64,000 bases of DNA, from assembly GCF_011397635.1 (NCBI RefSeq), contig NC_064757.1, forward strand, positions 31,573,339 to 31,637,338, in the 5' to 3' direction. Each line of letters starts with the position of its first letter. Position 1 is the first letter of the stretch. Made by a program: the position numbers and the translations under genes. Origin of the DNA: Epinephelus fuscoguttatus. Lineage: Eukaryota; Chordata; Actinopteri; Perciformes; Serranidae. A model generated the notes under the pieces. The model saw only the letters and a program-made list of their open reading frames with translations, was not told where the DNA came from and did no database searches. Below, piece by piece: positions 11,201 through 25,930 of the stretch.

Positions 11201-14200
11201 GAGGGGAACGTCAAACCCACCGACTACAAGGTGTGTGTTTTGGGTCTGTGGGCAGCACAGGAGGCTCAGGGAGAGAAACTGGTGGAGCTAGCTGACGCTC
11301 TTGAGAGTGGGAGGTGGGTCAGATACTCTCATTCCCTGCTGAGATTTGTCGTGTTGAGTTGTTCACGTATTCACCACCAGCTGTCCTGTTTCTCCTCCTC
11401 AGACTGGCATGCCGTGACATCGGTGGCTCTGACCCTGAACGTATGGCTGCTCCTCGTGTGGCTGATTACGTCCAGGAACTCTTTAAGAACAGCCCTGTGC
11501 AGGTAGCAAAGAAACTTTGTGATGTGAAAACAGAATAACATGATCCTCTGTTTTGTATTGTTTGGAAATAGTCAATAATCATCTGGTATTCCTTTTGGGA
11601 AACAGTTTGAGTCACAGTCCAGGACAGCTGTGTGAGCGTGTTTGTGTTTATTAACCTCCAGGTGGAAGTGGTGAGCGACGTGAAGGTTCTGGAGAAAGAG
11701 TATCCCTGTCTGGCTGCAGTCAACCGATGTGCCGACTGTAAGAGAACACATTTTGTTTTAACACTTATTAACATGACACTTGACACAGATTTCCAAGACT
11801 GATGTTAAATGGTGATGCACATTTATTCATAGTTGTCCTCCTCATACAGGTGTGCCTCGTCACCAGGCCAGAGTCATCAAGCTGCAGTACTGCGGAGAGG
11901 GACCAGTCCAGCAAACGCTCATGTTGGTGGGAAAGGTGAGAGGAGTCCTTGAACCAATAAAACATTAAGGGATGAAATAAATATTAACCCATACACTCAC
12001 CAGAGTGTCCACTTAAAACATGAGGACATGACAGAACAAAATTCTAAAAATCTAACAACTCCAAAAGATCAGTTAAATGTTCACCAAACATCCTTTGTGG
12101 CAGCCGGTCTTTTAAGCACAGTTCAGACCAAAGATTTGTGACGAGGCATGTTGAAACAGGCAATTCTTTACAAGGTATTGTAAGGAGTTGCCTGTTTCAA
12201 CAATGTTCTAAAAACCTGCTGGTTCACACCAATGCAACTACATGAGACAGTGTATCATCTCTATGCAACAACTCTCTGTACTTATATTCTCTTTTCCAGC
12301 TTTTTAGGTTTGTTTTGTGGCTGAATATAATTTGTAGCTTCTTAAAATATGAATGAGAAAAGTGATAGTGAGATACTGGCTACAGCTGCATTTGTAGTGA
12401 TGAAACAGCAAAAAACAAACAAAACCAGCATCAAATGGACTGTGTTCATTATAAATACGCCACAATAATATAAATAACCAGCACCAATTACATCATTGAG
12501 CCTGTGTGTCCAACACCGGCACACTGTGAGGATGGAAACAGAGCGTTTGGTGGGGACAGAGCACCTGCCGCAGCAAGCAAACACACCGTCTGCGGTCATT
12601 TTGACTTGACCATCGAACTTCACTACAGGCTGTTTGCCTGTTGAAACAGGCGATGAGCTGTACGTTCGAAGACCAGCCGCTGCTGATTTGACTAGCTGGG
12701 TTGCAGGTGACACCATCAGCCGGCTCAGCTCAGACCGGCCAGTTCACACTCCTGCAACTTTTCTCTGCAATGTTTTAAAACGCTTTTGTCTCATTGCAAA
12801 TCTTTGGTCTTAACTGGGCTTTAAGATGATCAGGAAGGACTGTTGGTTTTGATTGGTTTAATTTGAGTTTATTGTGTATATGACTGACTACTTGATAAAC
12901 AGAGGTTGGTTCTTATGTGTTGTTTCCCAGGGCATCACCTACGATACTGGCGGAGCCGACATCAAGGCCGGTGGATTCATGGCTGGGATGCACAGGGACA
13001 AGTGTGGAGCTGCTGCTGTGGCCGGCTTCTTCCAGGTGAATGATCCTCCCTCTCTCTCTGCACCTGAATAATAAACCCTCAGGCAGCTTTTAATGCACCT
13101 CAGACAAGATATTCAGCACTTGTGACTCAGCTTAGGTGACTGAGACCTGGACTCTGCTGAGTCACGTTGAACACAAAGACATGAATATTACCCTTCATGC
13201 AAGCTCTTGTTTCATCTTCAGAGGAATATGAAGGGCCATCTATAGAACACAACATATACTCAGATTTAAGAGTTAGACATTTCAAGACATTTCAGGATCA
13301 TGAAACTGTTGTTAAAGTTTGCATCACTGCTTCCTTCCTAACCCCTGCACTGCTCTCTAGATTTTAGCCAAGCTGAAGCCAAAACATCTGAAGGTTGTCG
13401 GCTCCATGGCCATGGTGAGGAACAGCGTCGGCGCAGGTCGGTGTCATCAACTTCTCTTTCCCATCGTACATGTTCCTGTCAGAGAGATCTGTGTTAGAGC
13501 ACCTGTGTGTGTGTGTGTGTGTTTTCTCAGACTGCTACGTGGCCGATGAGCTGGTGGTTTCCCGCGCTGGTCGCAGAGTGAGAGTGGGAAACACAGATGC
13601 AGAGGGACGCATGGTGATGGTCGACCTGCTCTGTGAGATGAAGGAGAAGGTGACAGCATCTGGTTATTAGTCCTTCCGTATTAGTTTGTTCATCTTTTCT
13701 GAGCATATTTCCTTCTCACTGTGATGATGTGTGTCTGCAGGCGGTACGTGAGACGTCTCCTCAGCTGTTTACTATCGCCACTCTGACTGGTCACGCCATC
13801 AGAGCCATGGGACCTAACTACTCTGTAAGTACCGCTGAAATACTACCACCTACTGAGACAGAGTGATATTTAAACATTACAGTGTCAAATAATCCACTGC
13901 TGTATTACTCATCGTTTGTTTGTGTGTAGATCATCATGGACAACGGACCGGCCCATCGCAACAAAAACGCTGCTCAGTGGCAGAAAGGTGAGAAAACTAT
14001 GTGGCTGAATTTAACCATGGCAGTTCATTTTTGATCCTGGGAACAGTATAATGACAGCGAGTGTTCATCATGGTCTTGGAGTTTCTCTTCTTACAAATGC
14101 AATGCCATAGGTTGCCCACCAGATGTCGCCATTTTGACTGTATCAAACACTTTGAAATGATAAACCATGTCATGCACAGCTGCTCTTTATATCCTCCATC

Positions 14201-14654
14201 ACTAACTAGCATATGGTCTTTGTCCTCTCTCATGCAGCTGGAGAGGCTCTGGGCGATGTGTTCGAGGTGTCCAGTATCAGACGAGAGGACTACGAATTCC
14301 ACAAGGGAAAGTCTGAGTATGAGGACATTCTGCAGTGCAACAACCTGCCGTCCTCGGCTACACCTCGAGGACATCAGACCCCTGCAGCTTTCCTCATCAT
14401 GGCCTCAGGGCTCGACAAGGTGCTCACACATTGTCAGAATAAGTTTTTATTTATCTGTAAATATGAAATATTTAATATGGAAGCAGCGCAGTGATTAACT
14501 TGTATTTCCAACACAGCATGGTGTGGACTCCAACGCGCCCCTGCCGTACTCCCACATTGACATCGCCGGTTCCAGCGGTCCCTTCCCTGGTATCCCGACA
14601 GGAGCCCCCATACTCGCTATGGCAACCAACTACTTCCTGCCCGACCTTCTCTAA
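8292..14654 (+). CDS. M17-family cytosolic leucyl aminopeptidase-like protein (W07G4.4 type)
   Basis: Sixteen coding exons join in frame to 517 codons: 8292-8302, 8956-8997, 9088-9178, 9602-9750, 10827-10935, 11186-11313, 11403-11502, 11662-11737, 11850-11935, 12931-13035, 13361-13436, 13531-13649, 13741-13824, 13930-13987, 14238-14419 and 14517-14654 (TAA). All introns are GT-AG. The C-terminal half is a peptidase M17 domain. Its dinuclear-metal and catalytic residues are intact by position: Lys264, Asp269 in YDTGG, Lys276 in ADIK, Asp287 in HRDKCG, and Asp347/Glu349/Arg351 in NTDAEGR. The N-terminus (MCTSVQPVEW) has no signal or mitochondrial presequence, so a cytosolic enzyme releasing N-terminal residues is expected. 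It resembles the invertebrate and fish proteins that automatic annotation calls putative aminopeptidase W07G4.4, and differs from NPEPL1 and LAP3. Exon 1 contributes only three and two-thirds codons. It shares a promoter with fahd2. The substrate is unknown. Confidence 0.93.
9812..10480. mobile_element. hAT-like non-autonomous element in intron 4 of the aminopeptidase gene
   Basis: The left end GGTAGGGGTGGGAGTCACCA and the right end TTTCTCCCCACCCCTG are inverted versions of a hAT-type CAGGGGTGGGAG terminus. The interior is AT-rich, with repeated CAATATTG and ATTGCGAT blocks typical of related fish MITEs. No matching 8-bp duplication is visible and the right half may include unrelated intron sequence, so both extent and class are tentative. 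Confidence 0.5.
10648..10661 (-). promoter_or_regulatory. CTCF-like motif, exact core match
   Basis: GCGCCCTCTAGTGG is an exact minus-strand match to the 14-base core CCASYAGRKGGCRS, within intron 4 of the aminopeptidase gene. Confidence 0.45.
10848..10861 (-). promoter_or_regulatory. CTCF-like motif inside coding exon 5
   Basis: GCGCCCCCTGCTGG is a second exact minus-strand match to the core, 200 bp from the first. It overlaps codons for Arg-Pro-Leu-Leu of the aminopeptidase, so the match may simply reflect coding sequence. Confidence 0.35.
12116..12820. mobile_element. TTAA-flanked (piggyBac-like) MITE in intron 9, copy 1
   Basis: The left end GCACAGTTCAGACCAAAGAT and the right end ATCTTTGGTCTTAACTGGGC are near-perfect inverted repeats. 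Each is bordered by TTAA (12112-12115, 12821-12824), the piggyBac target. Inside, the stretch around 12520-12610, read in reverse, matches the interior of the shorter copy at 37916-38246. A second inner inverted motif, GCCTGTTTCAAC/GTTGAAACAGGC, is also present. No intact transposase. Confidence 0.75.
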
Positions 14655-15041
14655 ACAGATACCCTCAGTACAGAAACACCAGTCTCTGCGCTGACTGCCA
14701 ACGCAAATTTGTAACCGTCCAAATAGAAATCAAATCTCTGCCACATCTCAATGCAAAGTGTCTAATTTTTTACGTCTGACATTCCTTAATACCTCAGATT
14801 GCTGCGAGAATGTTCTCTGCTCTCTTTTCTAAGATCTTGTAACGTTCATCCTGCCTGCACCAAGTATCTAACGACCCTGTCCTGAAGTGGCCTGAATCAA
14901 CATGTATACTCAGGGGTTAAATGGCAGTATAAACATACCATCCTTTTTATATGTGTGTCTGTATGTCTGCGACAAACTGAGGACGTGGTTGTGTGATTAG
15001 TGATGCTTTGTGTCAGTCAAAACAAGTAATTCTCATTGATC

Positions 15042-15047
15042 AATAAA
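15042..15047 (+). terminator. Polyadenylation signal of the aminopeptidase gene
   Basis: AATAAA lies 388 bp after the stop codon and is followed within 30 bp by a T-rich GTTTTTTCTTTTG stretch. The 3' UTR therefore probably runs 14655 to about 15065. Confidence 0.7.
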
Positions 15048-15065
15048 ACAAAATCAAGATTTAAA

Positions 15066-16315
15066 AGTCAGCGTTTTTTCTTTTGTAAATTTTTGCACAG
15101 GTTTGCATATTGCACACAAGTTATCAGGGGAAGAAACAGAAGAAATCTTGTGACTCAGGGGAACATACATATATAACAGCCTCTACATACAGTATATCCC
15201 AATAAGGGTTGCAATGTTATGAGATTTTCATGGTTCATTCACAGTCTCAGAAAATATTGTGGTTTACAGTACTACAGAATTGATCGTATCAGTCAGAATG
15301 ACGCTTAAAGGAATGAAAACAAGGGTTATTGATGGTCTTTATTACATAACTGAAACTTGAACTTGTAATGGTTTGTGTAAAAAGTCTCCCCTTTGGAAAT
15401 AACTCAAATAAAGGGGAGATTATCCGTCCAGTTGCATATTGTTTTTCAATATCTTAGATAGGTAAATGTACATGGTATGATAACCATCAACTCTTATGTA
15501 CAGTATACCTTTAAACAAGTATATCATTGCAGCCCTAATTCCAATGCATACATGTACTCATGCATGCACACACATCTTGAAATCTTGCAAGTTTCTATAT
15601 GAATGGGTTGAGACAGAATATTCTTAAATTTATATGTTCAAAGCCTTTCATCAGTGTCTTGCTTGCTTTTTAAAAAAAAAAATTGTCATGTTTCAATTGT
15701 ATGCATTTGTTACTAAAAAGGGATAGAGAAAATAACAACAGTGGTTTGTTCCACTACTGTCTGTGGTCCTCACAATATACATAACACAATTAATCTAATT
15801 TTAATTGTCAGGAAACACCACATCCTTTGTTGCAAATGAAAGGGCTCTTTTCTTTTCTGACATGAACTTTAAATTTTGCTCTTTTCTTGCATTAACTTTA
15901 AAATGTTTCTTGTCTTACTTAAACTTTAAATATATCTCTTTTCTTGCATTAACTTTGACATGCTTCTCTTGTGTTACTTACATGAACATTAACATTTCTC
16001 TCCATTAATTTTCATCAAATTCCCCATTTTTTTCAATATTTGCATTATTTGAGTGATCACTGTAAATGCACTGCACGTACACCAGACTTAAACATGTTAA
16101 TTAGACCCTTTTATTTTTTTATAATTATAATTATTATAATTCACATTTATTTAAAGCACTGAATATTCTTCGTTTGCCTGTCTGTTGTTATATGTTTGTC
16201 CAAAGGTTTTTGTAATTTCCTGTATCAAATGTTGTTTATTGTTGTCATAGATGTGATTAATACTGCTATTATTAATAATTATAATTATAATATAATGTTC
16301 AGAGAATAGTCCTCT
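15066..16315. other. Intergenic spacer between aminopeptidase and pcna
   Basis: AT-rich sequence with a loose internal repetition at 15870-15990, where TTTTCTTGCATTAACTTTRA-like units recur two to three times. No exon, RNA gene or transposon end is recognisable. Confidence 0.5.
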
Positions 16316-19163
<2,848 letters not shown>

Positions 19164-19597
19164 ATTCTTTAAAAACGACCCAAAAAGGGAGAATAGAGAA
19201 CAGCAGGCGACTGGGACTTGTCCTGAGTGATTGAAGGGCTGAAGTGATCTCATGGTGGTTGGTGATCTGAGGTCTCTTCTGATCTCTTCCTGTCTAATGA
19301 GATTCACATCAGGAGGTGTAGTATCAACTGTTATGAACTGCCATCTGTGTGACGTGACGAAGCGTCAGCGCTCTGACTGTGTTCAGAGCAGCTTGCCGTG
19401 GTCCAGACAGCCCCGGTGTAAATTCCAGCACTAGTTCACTTCACTTTTGTGTCTCTCGCTCTCTTTTTGCCCATTTTTAGGAAAGCTGGTTTCAATTATC
19501 CCGTCTCTTCTTGTAGATAACACATTTGTAAATACTTCCTGTGGTTTCGCACTGTCGGTCAACCCCAAATGTTTTTGTATTCATTGATTCAGTCCAA

Positions 19598-19603
19598 AAT
19601 AAA
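19598..19603 (+). terminator. pcna: pcna polyadenylation signal
   Basis: AATAAA 435 bp after the stop codon, followed by a TTTTTTTGTG stretch at 19626-19635. The expected 3' end is near 19620. Confidence 0.75.
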
Positions 19604-19680
19604 TGATTCAACTTGTTTCCAATATCTTTTTTTGTGCTTCTGAGATTTGTGGATCAAACTTCATGTTTGGTGTCTTAAGG

Positions 19681-19950
19681 CCGTGGTTCCTAACTGGTCC
19701 AGCCAGGGGGGCCAGATTTCTCCTACATCATTACTTCAAGGTCCGCACAGTTTAATATATAATCAGTGTCATGCTTAGCTTAAGCCATATCATTAAGCTA
19801 GTATTCTTTCTCTGCCAAGTAGCTGTCTGGTAGCACTTCGTTGCTGTAGTGCGAGTGACTCTCTAAAATACAAATTGTGCCTGAAATGTACTGTACTTGT
19901 ACTTGTTCTCTCTTGTTTGAGAGTCACTTGTGGTCCATTCAGAATTGACC
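19681..19950 (+). mobile_element. hAT-like MITE, truncated copy 1 of 3
   Basis: It begins CCGTGGTTCCTAACTGGTCC, a mutated CAGTGGTTCCCAACTGG hAT-type terminus. It continues through CAAGGTCCGCACAGTTTAA, AGTCACTTGTGGTCCATTC and AGAATTGACCC as in the full copy at 42028-42360, then stops without the right terminus. Confidence 0.65.
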
Positions 19951-20394
19951 CAAACACTTCCTTGAGGTCTTTGAGGTGTTTCAATTTGGACTAATTTTGA
20001 ATTATCCGTCTAGCCAAACTGTCAAGGGACTCTATTTGATCACAGGTAAAACCTAGAATCAAACTAATGATACACTGAATCTCATTTACTTGCCTGCCAC
20101 ACTTGTCTGGAAAAGAAGACCTTATGTTAGATAGAACTTTGCACCCCCACAGTACTTGCCTTAAGATCTTCATTTTTTAGAGAGTGATCCAAGCTGGTAT
20201 TTTTATTCCCTAAAGGTATTTATTGCCCATGGAGTATCGTTTATAGATGTAATTAAACTGAAAAATGTAGAAATAAATGCTACCCTACTTTTACCAGTTG
20301 TTGACTTAACTGCAGTAGACGGTATACATCTTTCTCTCTAAACAAGCAGCCATCACTGAGCTAGTTTTTGCTTTTTTAGTTGTAAAATACTTCA

Positions 20395-21030
20395 TGATTT
20401 TACCTTTTTGTGCCACAAACACTTAAATGAAACCATGTGAAAAGTTGAGGGTAAGGTCTTTGGTGGAACTGGTAACTCAGACATCTGAAATTTGATAATG
20501 TGCACTAACTCAATATTTCCAATGAGCAGATTAAAAAGTAAAACTCCAGCCTCTGACATTTAGTGGAGCAGGAGTATTTTTTAATCCCTTAATGCAATAG
20601 TGTATTGCTAGTTTAATGTTTGTCCCCAGAAGGAAGGATCAAAGATTGAAACAATTATTCAGTTAACATTAATCTGCAACTATTCTCATAGTTTGAGGGT
20701 TTTTTGTGAGCATTATGTTAATCAGTCATGAGCTTCTCAATAGTGAGGACTGGCTCATTGTTTTTGTCAATGTCAAAGAAATCTGAATATGTTTGGGACA
20801 GTGGGGACAAAAAGGGTTATTTGAAGATAACATCGATGGATAATGGGTCATTGTTAATTTTTGGCCCTGTTTGACTTTTACTGTTATACACGTTTTAACC
20901 ATTGGATGATTTTACCTCTTTGGGCCTCACATTTAAATGAAACTGAAAAGTTATGAGGGCACTGTCTGGTGGAACTGGAAAATCTAAAATTTGATAAGGT
21001 GCATTAACTCAATATTTCTTGTGAGCAGAT
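20395..21030 (+). repeat. Two diverged direct copies of a ~130-bp unit
   Basis: About 20395-20535 and 20905-21030 share CACTTAAATGAAACC / CACATTTAAATGAAAC, AAAAGTTGAGGG / AAAAGTTATGAGGG, GGTGGAACTGG and CTCAATATTTC, with TGAGCAGATT at the end, in the same order. They are about 500 bp apart. Whether this is a local duplication or two copies of a dispersed family cannot be settled here. Confidence 0.6.
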
Positions 21031-21359
21031 TTATTTTTATAATGTGAAATCTTAATCGAAAAACCAACTAGCAACTGTAGCTGTTAAATTCATGCAGTGG
21101 ATTCAAAAGTACACTTTATTGCAATGTCTCTTTCAAAACCTTACAAATATATGTTCAAATCATTTCTAAGTTCACTGCATTATTTTATCCTATTTGTGTA
21201 AATTAAAGCTTCATGCACAACTACATAAAGTGCTAGAAATAAATATATTTTTGTGTCACTCTCCTCTTGATCAATAATAATAGCAAAACTAACAACAATA
21301 ATAGTTAAAATTAAAAGAAGAGAAGAGGAAAAAACAAAACAACATCACAATAAACAGTC

Positions 21360-21850
21360 AAAAAATGGGAAAGTCCCATTCAAAATGACATATTGTTCAA
21401 AACATTTTGTGTATTCTGCCATTGGGGTGTAATTTGTTCCAATTTCTCTAAATGGTCTCTAACCACTAAAGTTAATTTCTCCACTTCAACAATCTGTTAT
21501 ACTGTTGTTATCCATGCATTTATTTTGGGTGTGATTGGATTTTTCCATGTCCTTGATTCCTGCATCATGGCTGCCACACACAGTATGTTAAAAACATAGA
21601 CTTCATTCTGTTGTATCTGTCCACATAATTTATTCCAAGTATGTTTTTATCTGTGGCGGTTCTTTTTTAATCAAATATGTATTGTATTATTTTTTCATTA
21701 ACCTCGTCCCAAAAGGGCTTCAACACTGGGCAAAGGAAAAAGGTTAGTTCTCACTGAGGGGGAACATTTCCCATGTTTATTTGGGGATAGAAAATATTTC
21801 TTTATAACTTTCCAAGCAAATTCTCTCCAGTATTTAGATTGTGTGGTATT
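21360..21850 (-). pseudogene. Degenerate L1-like LINE ORF2 C-terminus
   Basis: On the minus strand, 21840 downward reads KYWREFAWKVIKKYF, then after a frameshift CPVLKPFWDEVNEKIIQ. This is the pattern of L1/Tx1-type ORF2 C-terminal regions (YWRxxAWKVI, then CPxlxxFWxxV). Further downstream pieces such as LGINYVDRYNRMK and LLKWRN fit the same region but contain stops. No 3' tail or target duplication was found. A relic only. Confidence 0.55.
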
Positions 21851-22785
21851 AAATTTATTTTACTCTATCATCTATAATTGAAAGTTTTAGTAGTATTTTA
21901 TAAATGTGGAGCGGAAGTATGATGTATCAAAAAAGACATTTCAACTATAGTACAGGACTGTCACAAACAGTTGCTGCAGCAGTAACCAGGTGTGACCACA
22001 AGATGGCGCTCTTCTATTACTTTAGTTTTTCTTCTATAGTCGAGGGAAAATTATCAACTGTCAGGTCACATTTGTGAAATCATTTACTGAGATGAAATCT
22101 ACTCTTAATTTCCATTGGGATTTTTCCCCAAAACAAATGTCAGTGGATTTATTTTAGAGGAAGCACCTGTAAATGACATCAGATTAATAATCTCTTTGTG
22201 TCGACATGATGACTGCTGGCCTCTGTCAAGGGCGTGTCATCTGCATTAAATCCCTTCATCTGTATTTCAGTTATTTAACCAGATTTCAGGGGGATTTGGA
22301 CGTTTCCTCTCAGGAGTCATTGTAGCTGTTGGAGTGGGGAAGCTTCAGAGCTTCAGGTCTGTTTCTGTGCAGGTCAGTGAGCAAACTGAATAAAAGTGCA
22401 GAGTATTCAGACAATCCACTAAACCAGCAGCCAGAAATACCTGAGACACACAAGCCTGCATGTCTGCCTGCCTGCCTGTCTGTCTGTCTGCAGCTGCTTG
22501 ATGTGTACTGTATTTCAGTGCAGGAGGTAGTTTGGAGTCAGACAGTTTTAATCCTCACAAAGCTTTAATCTGACTGGCAGACACATCTGGCTCCACACTG
22601 AACTTCCCTACTGTACACAGAGCGGAGTGTCTGTAACGAGATAATGTGATGGGAACATAAAGAAAACAGCTGCTATCTAACTTGTAATACATGTCTAGTA
22701 TTAAGTTAATAACATTTTCGTTCTGTCTAAGAAAGCAGAACGACATTGTCTGGATAAATGAGAAGATTGATAAAGCTATGCAGTG
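21850..22785. other. Intergenic, with one CTCF-like site and a CTGC/CTGT simple repeat
   Basis: CCACAAGATGGCGC at 21996-22009 matches the CTCF core at 13 of 14 positions. A (CTGC/CTGT)n run occupies 22459-22492. Otherwise nothing is recognised. Confidence 0.4.
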
Positions 22786-23719
22786 TGGGGGAGGCCGGGG
22801 TCAGTTGTAACAAGGGGCAATAGAGTGCTCCAATGATGATGTTTTTCACTGACATGAAGGTTAGCATCACCCTGGTTTCTACAGAGCTTATTTTTTGCAG
22901 CAATCCAAAATCCTGTGGAAAAATCCTGCAGGCTTTTGATGAGGGCACCAGAGCAAAGCTAACTTCTGTGTAGGCCTACAGAAAAACATCATTCCTGGAG
23001 TGCTCCATTGTAACATCTTAAATTGCACCAAGCAGAATCGACCTTTCGCTAAGCCCGGCCCTTTTGTGATGGATCAGACAAGCTGTCGGAGTAAACATGG
23101 AGCCCACACTGTGACTAACTGCCCTCTCTGAAGACACATCATCATATTTTTGGAAAACTGAAAGAGTGATTCCAGAGAGAAGCAGACAGAGGGGTCTACA
23201 GTCTGTGTTTGAAGGATATATCCAGGATGTCAAACTGACTCAGCAGCAACAACAGGTTAAAAAGACAAAGATGGTTAGAAGCTAAAGCCGAACTATAGTC
23301 TACAGATCACAGTGTAAAAGTGAACCACCACATCACTGCTGATCGCCACACAAGACAATGAATATAAAGGGAAACTTCACTGATACTGAACCTGCTGTGT
23401 GGCATCGCAGTGTGTGCAGATGAACGCCGTTTGGCTTCGTCCCTGTGCAGCTGCCAGCACCCAGACCTCAAAGTCTCCCTGCTTCCCTTCACTGGTTCCT
23501 GTACAGCAGGGTCGGCCTTTTTTTTCACTGTCATAATCGGGACTTAGCGAAGGGTCAATTGAGGCAGAACCATGAAACTTAGTATACACATGGTCTGATG
23601 ATTCATCTCTGCCTGCCAAAGGACAAACTGATGTCTCATACAGGTCACAGGTTTTATGGTTTGAAGGTGATTTGTTTTATCTGCAGTATTTCCCTCAGAC
23701 TGTCTTAACCTCTGATATC

Positions 23720-24100
23720 ATTCATTCATTCATTCATCTTCTAACCGCTTCATCCTCTTGAGGGTCGCAGGGGGGCTGGAGCCTATCCCAGCTACATCGG
23801 GCGAGAGGCAGGGTACACCCTGGACAGGTCGCCAGACTATCGCAGGGCTGACACATAGAGACAGACAACCATTCACACTCACATTCACACCTACGGACAA
23901 TTTAGAGTTACCAATTAACCTAGTCCCCAATCTGCATGTCTTTGGACTGTGGGAGGAAGCCGGAGTGCCCGGAGAGAACCCACGCTGACACGGGGAGAAC
24001 ATGCAAACTCCGCACAGAAGGGCTCCCGCGCCCGGGATCGAACCGGCAACCCTCTTGCTGTGAGGCGAGAGTGCTAACCACCACACCACCGTGCCGCCCC
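23720..24100 (-). repeat. Full-length tRNA-derived SINE with 13-bp target duplication
   Basis: The insertion is bracketed by AACCTCTGATATC at 23707-23719 and again at 24101-24113. Read on the minus strand it starts GGGGCGGCACGGTGGTGTGG, contains an A-box-like GTGGTTAGCACTC and a near-canonical pol III B-box GGTTCGATCCC (24034-24044), and ends in a (TGAA/ATGA)n tail at 23720-23739. This is the structure of a tRNA-headed SINE moved by LINE machinery. The tail type suggests an L2- or CR1-like partner. A shorter relative lies at 3854-4131. Confidence 0.9.
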
Positions 24101-24937
24101 AACCTCTGATATCTTTTCATTTAAATCTGTCTAGTCTTGATGACCACACTGTCATCGAACATTTGATATATTCATCACATTTTATCATTGTTGTTTCTTG
24201 CCAGTCGGGGTCAGTTGTAACGCTGTTACATTTGACCCCAACACCACCAAAATGCTTTCTACCTGTGCAGTACCTTCCTTATCATCTCGTTCAGGCCTCT
24301 GATATTGAATTATTGCCTATTTCCAGGACATGTATCACTGAGGCTGATCTATTATGGGATTTTCTTACATCATACCTTCCTCTCAATATCTGATATTACT
24401 GTTGTTATGCTTTTGAACTAGTGAGGGTGAACCCATTATAAGTGTTTTAATACACCCTCTTAAAGTGTACAATATTATAGCTGACATGCCTTTGTACGTA
24501 TATTACTGAGGCTGTGAGCCCTATGAAGTTTCCTGCCTTCGAATATTTAGGTGTAACGTCATTCCTACTGTCACCTCCTTTTGTTAATTATCATGAGTTT
24601 AACTCTTTATGAATATTCCAGCTTTAAACGTGCTGTGAGTTTTCTGTCCGTCCGCAGTGTTGTATATTTTCTTGTCTTTGTTATATTTTTATTAAATTTT
24701 ATCACCTATTTTTCAATTCTCTGTCACCCTCTTTCTTTTTATTTGCGATTGAACCTCTTTTTTCTTGTCATTAGATGTGTGAATCACTCATAGTATAGAT
24801 ATACCTCATTTTCATTTGCGATTTCTTTCAGTGTGTTTTTTCCCTAGTGGGCTACACCAATATATCATGTGACCTGTGTCACATGATCTCTATATGAGTT
24901 TTTAATTTGCACACCTGTTGCCAATCCCTTCTACACC

Positions 24938-24962
24938 CTGATGAATGCTCTCTAGTTGAAAC
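24938..24962 (+). other. Hammerhead-like core, possible Penelope-like terminal remnant
   Basis: CTGATGA (24938-24944), a 13-base spacer and GAAAC (24958-24962), followed by GCGTTGG, recall the conserved core of hammerhead ribozymes carried by Penelope-like retroelements. The spacer AT...TT does not form a convincing stem II, so if real it is decayed. Confidence 0.3.
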
Positions 24963-25550
24963 GCGTTGGTTTATCAGAATGCCTCGGACGTATTTGCAGA
25001 CTGCCTGCCTGCACCATGGACTTTGACACAGAGTGAGCGGTGTGAGTGGTCAGTTGTTGTTCTGTATTTTATGTGACTATTTGCCCTCTGTTTGAAGAGC
25101 ACCTAATTATTTGCAATTAACTATGCAGTGCCTTAAACCAGTGCAGCAATCCCTATTTTTCTCTAAAAACTTTTAGTAAGGAGTCCTAGCTGAGCAAGGA
25201 AGGGACAGAAACCTTTATCTCATTGGGGAGGTGTGATACATTCTTTTAAGAAACAGATTGGTTCTGACAGACACATCTTTTGTGAGCCTGCAAGGTGTGG
25301 ACACCCAGTGGAAATGAAATGAACTGCTGACTGTGAAAGTGTCATTGTTAGTGTGATCACTGCTGATGGAAGGTTGAGACAGACTCAAGTCATCGCTAAT
25401 GCACTGATGCGTTTTCCAGTTTTCCAAATATCTTAGTGTTGTGATCATTTTATCTCTGGCTTTATAGCGTTAGGTGGGAAATGTGTGCATATTCCTAATG
25501 ACATCAATCACAAATATTATACCTGCATGATCTAATGTGAAGCATTTCAT

Positions 25551-25930
25551 TTCAATTTCAATTCAATTTTATTTATAAAGCCCAATATCACAAATTACAA
25601 TTTGTCTCACAGGACTTTACAGCATACGACATCCCTCTGTCCTTTGGACCCTCACAGCGGATAAGGAAAAACTCCCCAAAAAAACCCTTTAACAGGGAAA
25701 AAAAACGGTAGAAACCTCAAGCAGAGCAACTGAGGAAGAATCCCTCTTCCAGGACGGACAGATGTGCAATAGATGTCGTACAGAACAGAACAACATAATA
25801 AATTAACAGTAATCCGTATGACACAATGAGACAGAAAGAGAGACAGAGACAGAGAGAGATGCAGGACAGACAGTAATGACAGTAGCTTACAACAACATTA
25901 ATGAAAGTGATAATATTATAATTAATAATA
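25551..25930 (+). repeat. Dispersed fish repeat, long copy
   Basis: It begins at the CAATTTTATTTATAAAGCCC stretch and runs through CACAGGACTTTACAGCATAC, ACATCCCTCTGTCCTTTGG, a GGAAAAACTCCCC block, ACAACATAATAAATTAACAG and a short GAGA-rich stretch. A shortened copy lies in pcna intron 1. No coding capacity or terminal repeats are visible. Confidence 0.75.

Noticed and set aside
8292..14654. NPEPL1 or LAP3 as the identity of the aminopeptidase
   Set aside because: The metal-binding region reads YDTGGADIKAGGFMAGMHRD, unlike NPEPL1 (YDTGGLSIK...) or LAP3 (FDSGGISIK...), and the N-terminal half differs from both. The W07G4.4-type label fits better.
24034..24085. A tRNA gene at the A/B-box motifs
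   Set aside because: There is no acceptor stem or anticodon arm; the boxes belong to the SINE head.
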